A DNA stretch of 64,000 nucleotides from Prevotella koreensis (GTDB lineage: Bacteria; Bacteroidota; Bacteroidia; Bacteroidales; Bacteroidaceae): NCBI RefSeq assembly GCF_003977605.1, contig NZ_RYYU01000001.1:1316539-1380538 (forward strand), in the 5' to 3' direction. Shown piece by piece: positions 62,874 through 64,000 of the stretch (position 1 is its first letter; every line of letters starts with the position of its first letter). A program made the translations under genes and the position numbers. The notes under the pieces are model-generated. The model saw only the letters and a list, made by a program, of their open reading frames with translations, had not been told where the DNA came from and searched no databases.

Positions 62874-64000
62874 ATGAACAATACGATAAGGAAGGCACTC
62901 GTGATTGCCGCCTTGATGGTGAGCATCACCGTCAGCGCACAAGAGAAAATAATAAACCCGGAAATAACATACGCCGGAAATCCGCGCAACTGCGTGATAG
63001 GCGGAATTGCCGTTTCGGGAGTGGAAGGATATGAAGACTATGTGCTGGCCGGCGTTTCCGGGTTGGTGAGAGGACAACATATCACTCTGCCGGGAAGCGA
63101 AATCACAGAGGCCGTGAAACGATATTGGAGGCACGGACTGTTCTCCAAGGTGGCCATTAGCGCAGACTCTATCGTCGGCGACCAAGTCTATCTGCACTTT
63201 CATCTCGCATTGAGACCACGCGTGAGCGTAATCAACTACATCGGATTGAAGAAGAGCGAGCAAGAAGACATGGAAAAGAAACTTGGTCTGTTGAAAGGTT
63301 CACAAATCACACCTAACATGATTGACCGCGCAAAGATATTGGCAAAGAGGTACTTCGATGACAAAGGATATAGAAATGCCGAAATCGAAATAACTCAACG
63401 AGACGATGTTACGAGTAAGAATCAGGTGATTCTCGATGTCATGGTAGATAAGAAAGAGAAGATGAAAGTGCGCAAAATAATCATCGAAGGCAACGAAAAA
63501 CTTGCCGACAGAAAGATAAAGGGCGGACTGTTCAGAAAAGGTGCTTTCTCGAAAACACATGAAGCGGGAAAACTTTCATCGTTCCTGAAAGCAAAGAAAT
63601 ATACCCCCGAAAGATATAGCGAGGACAAGAAGAAACTCATTGAGAAGTATAACGAATTGGGTTATCGCGATGCTGTAATCGTGGAAGACTCGGTATGGAA
63701 CAACGATGACAAGCATGTGAATATCTACATCAAGGTGGATGAGGGTAAGAAATATTACCTGCGCAACATCACATGGGTGGGAAACACCATTTACAACACC
63801 GACTTCCTCGCTGCGCAATTAGGCTTCCAAAAAGGCGATGTGTATAACCAAAGACTCATGAGCAAACGCCTCTCGGAGGACGAAGATGCAGTGGGTAACC
63901 TATATTGGAACAACGGATACTTGTTCTATAACCTGCAACCGACCGAGATAAACATCGTGGGAGACTCGATAGACCTCGAAATGCGTATTCAGGAAGGACC
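62874..64000 (+). CDS. bamA: Outer membrane protein assembly factor BamA, 5' part
   Basis: The frame is open to the right window edge, so only the first 375 residues are visible. A signal peptide (1-22, ending VSAQ) is followed by POTRA domains (for example GGIAVSGVEGYEDYVLAGVS, VRKIIIEGNEKLADRKIKGG and YYLRNITWVGNTIYNTDFLA). The barrel lies outside the window. BamA inserts beta-barrel proteins into the outer membrane. The ATG at 62874 is chosen because it gives a clean signal peptide; a short frame starting at 62827 ends just before it. It lies 57 bp after uppS. Confidence 0.92.
   Translation, partial: MNNTIRKALVIAALMVSITVSAQEKIINPEITYAGNPRNCVIGGIAVSGVEGYEDYVLAGVSGLVRGQHITLPGSEITEAVKRYWRHGLFSKVAISADSIVGDQVYLHFHLALRPRVSVINYIGLKKSEQEDMEKKLGLLKGSQITPNMIDRAKILAKRYFDDKGYRNAEIEITQRDDVTSKNQVILDVMVDKKEKMKVRKIIIEGNEKLADRKIKGGLFRKGAFSKTHEAGKLSSFLKAKKYTPERYSEDKKKLIEKYNELGYRDAVIVEDSVWNNDDKHVNIYIKVDEGKKYYLRNITWVGNTIYNTDFLAAQLGFQKGDVYNQRLMSKRLSEDEDAVGNLYWNNGYLFYNLQPTEINIVGDSIDLEMRIQEG

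Noticed and set aside
1..64000. tRNA, rRNA or prophage genes
   Set aside because: No cloverleaf-like, rRNA-like, integrase, terminase or capsid sequence was recognised by eye; an automated tRNA scan was not possible.

Overview
The window looks like a chromosomal piece of a Bacteroidales bacterium, most likely Prevotellaceae or a close relative. The evidence is a BspA-type surface protein, TonB-dependent receptors, two secreted proteins with type IX secretion (T9SS) tails, lipoproteins with short lipoboxes, a DUF6242-DUF6089-uppS-bamA block, and promoters of the Bacteroidetes type (TTTG, 19-21 bp, TAnnTTTG) in front of many genes. No rRNA, tRNA or CRISPR array was seen.

Layout. 1-2.3 kb: a BspA-like gene with nine 78-bp repeats, a small membrane protein, and copies of an IS982-end-like repeat. 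2.35-11.8 kb: housekeeping core (nadD, gmk, a lipoprotein, yicC, then tsaB, DUF4290, murA, rimM, dxr, rseP). 12.3-16.5 kb: fructan use (GH32 enzyme, sugar permease, fructokinase). 16.6-23.8 kb: a Dna2-like nuclease-helicase with a coupled 44-residue ORF, divergent from two overlapping dynamin-like GTPases. 23.8-26.2 kb: DUF2207 membrane protein, a 59-residue membrane protein, and a MaoC-like hydratase. 26.3-34.7 kb: insertion-sequence debris (IS982, IS30, IS5 types) that has broken an operon of two TonB receptors, a radical SAM/SPASM protein and a LanC-like protein, probably a decayed modified-peptide locus. 34.8-41.3 kb: pyridoxal kinase and three exported proteins. 41.7-52.2 kb: an eight-gene, same-strand cluster with a vWA-like lipoprotein, a four-helix membrane protein, a tubulin-like protein, a 1178-residue actin/Hsp70-like protein, a coiled-coil membrane protein, a retropepsin-like lipoprotein and two zinc-ribbon membrane proteins. 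52.25-55.25 kb: an IS4-type element, bounded by 12-bp direct repeats, that carries a HEPN/DUF262 gene pair. 55.3-59.3 kb: O-methyltransferase, aroQ, ADP-ribosylglycohydrolase and a TPR-retropepsin protein. 59.3-59.9 kb: an unusual repeat array. 59.9-64 kb: DUF6242, DUF6089, uppS and the 5' part of bamA.

The two most interesting units are the tubulin-like/actin-like cluster (41.7-52.2 kb), which looks like a complete envelope-linked NTPase machine of unknown purpose, and the nuclease-helicase plus dynamin pair (16.6-23.8 kb), whose parts resemble those of anti-phage or membrane-remodelling systems. The IS4-bounded HEPN/DUF262 pair is a likely mobile toxin-antitoxin or defence module. All functions are inferred from motifs read by eye; no database search was run.
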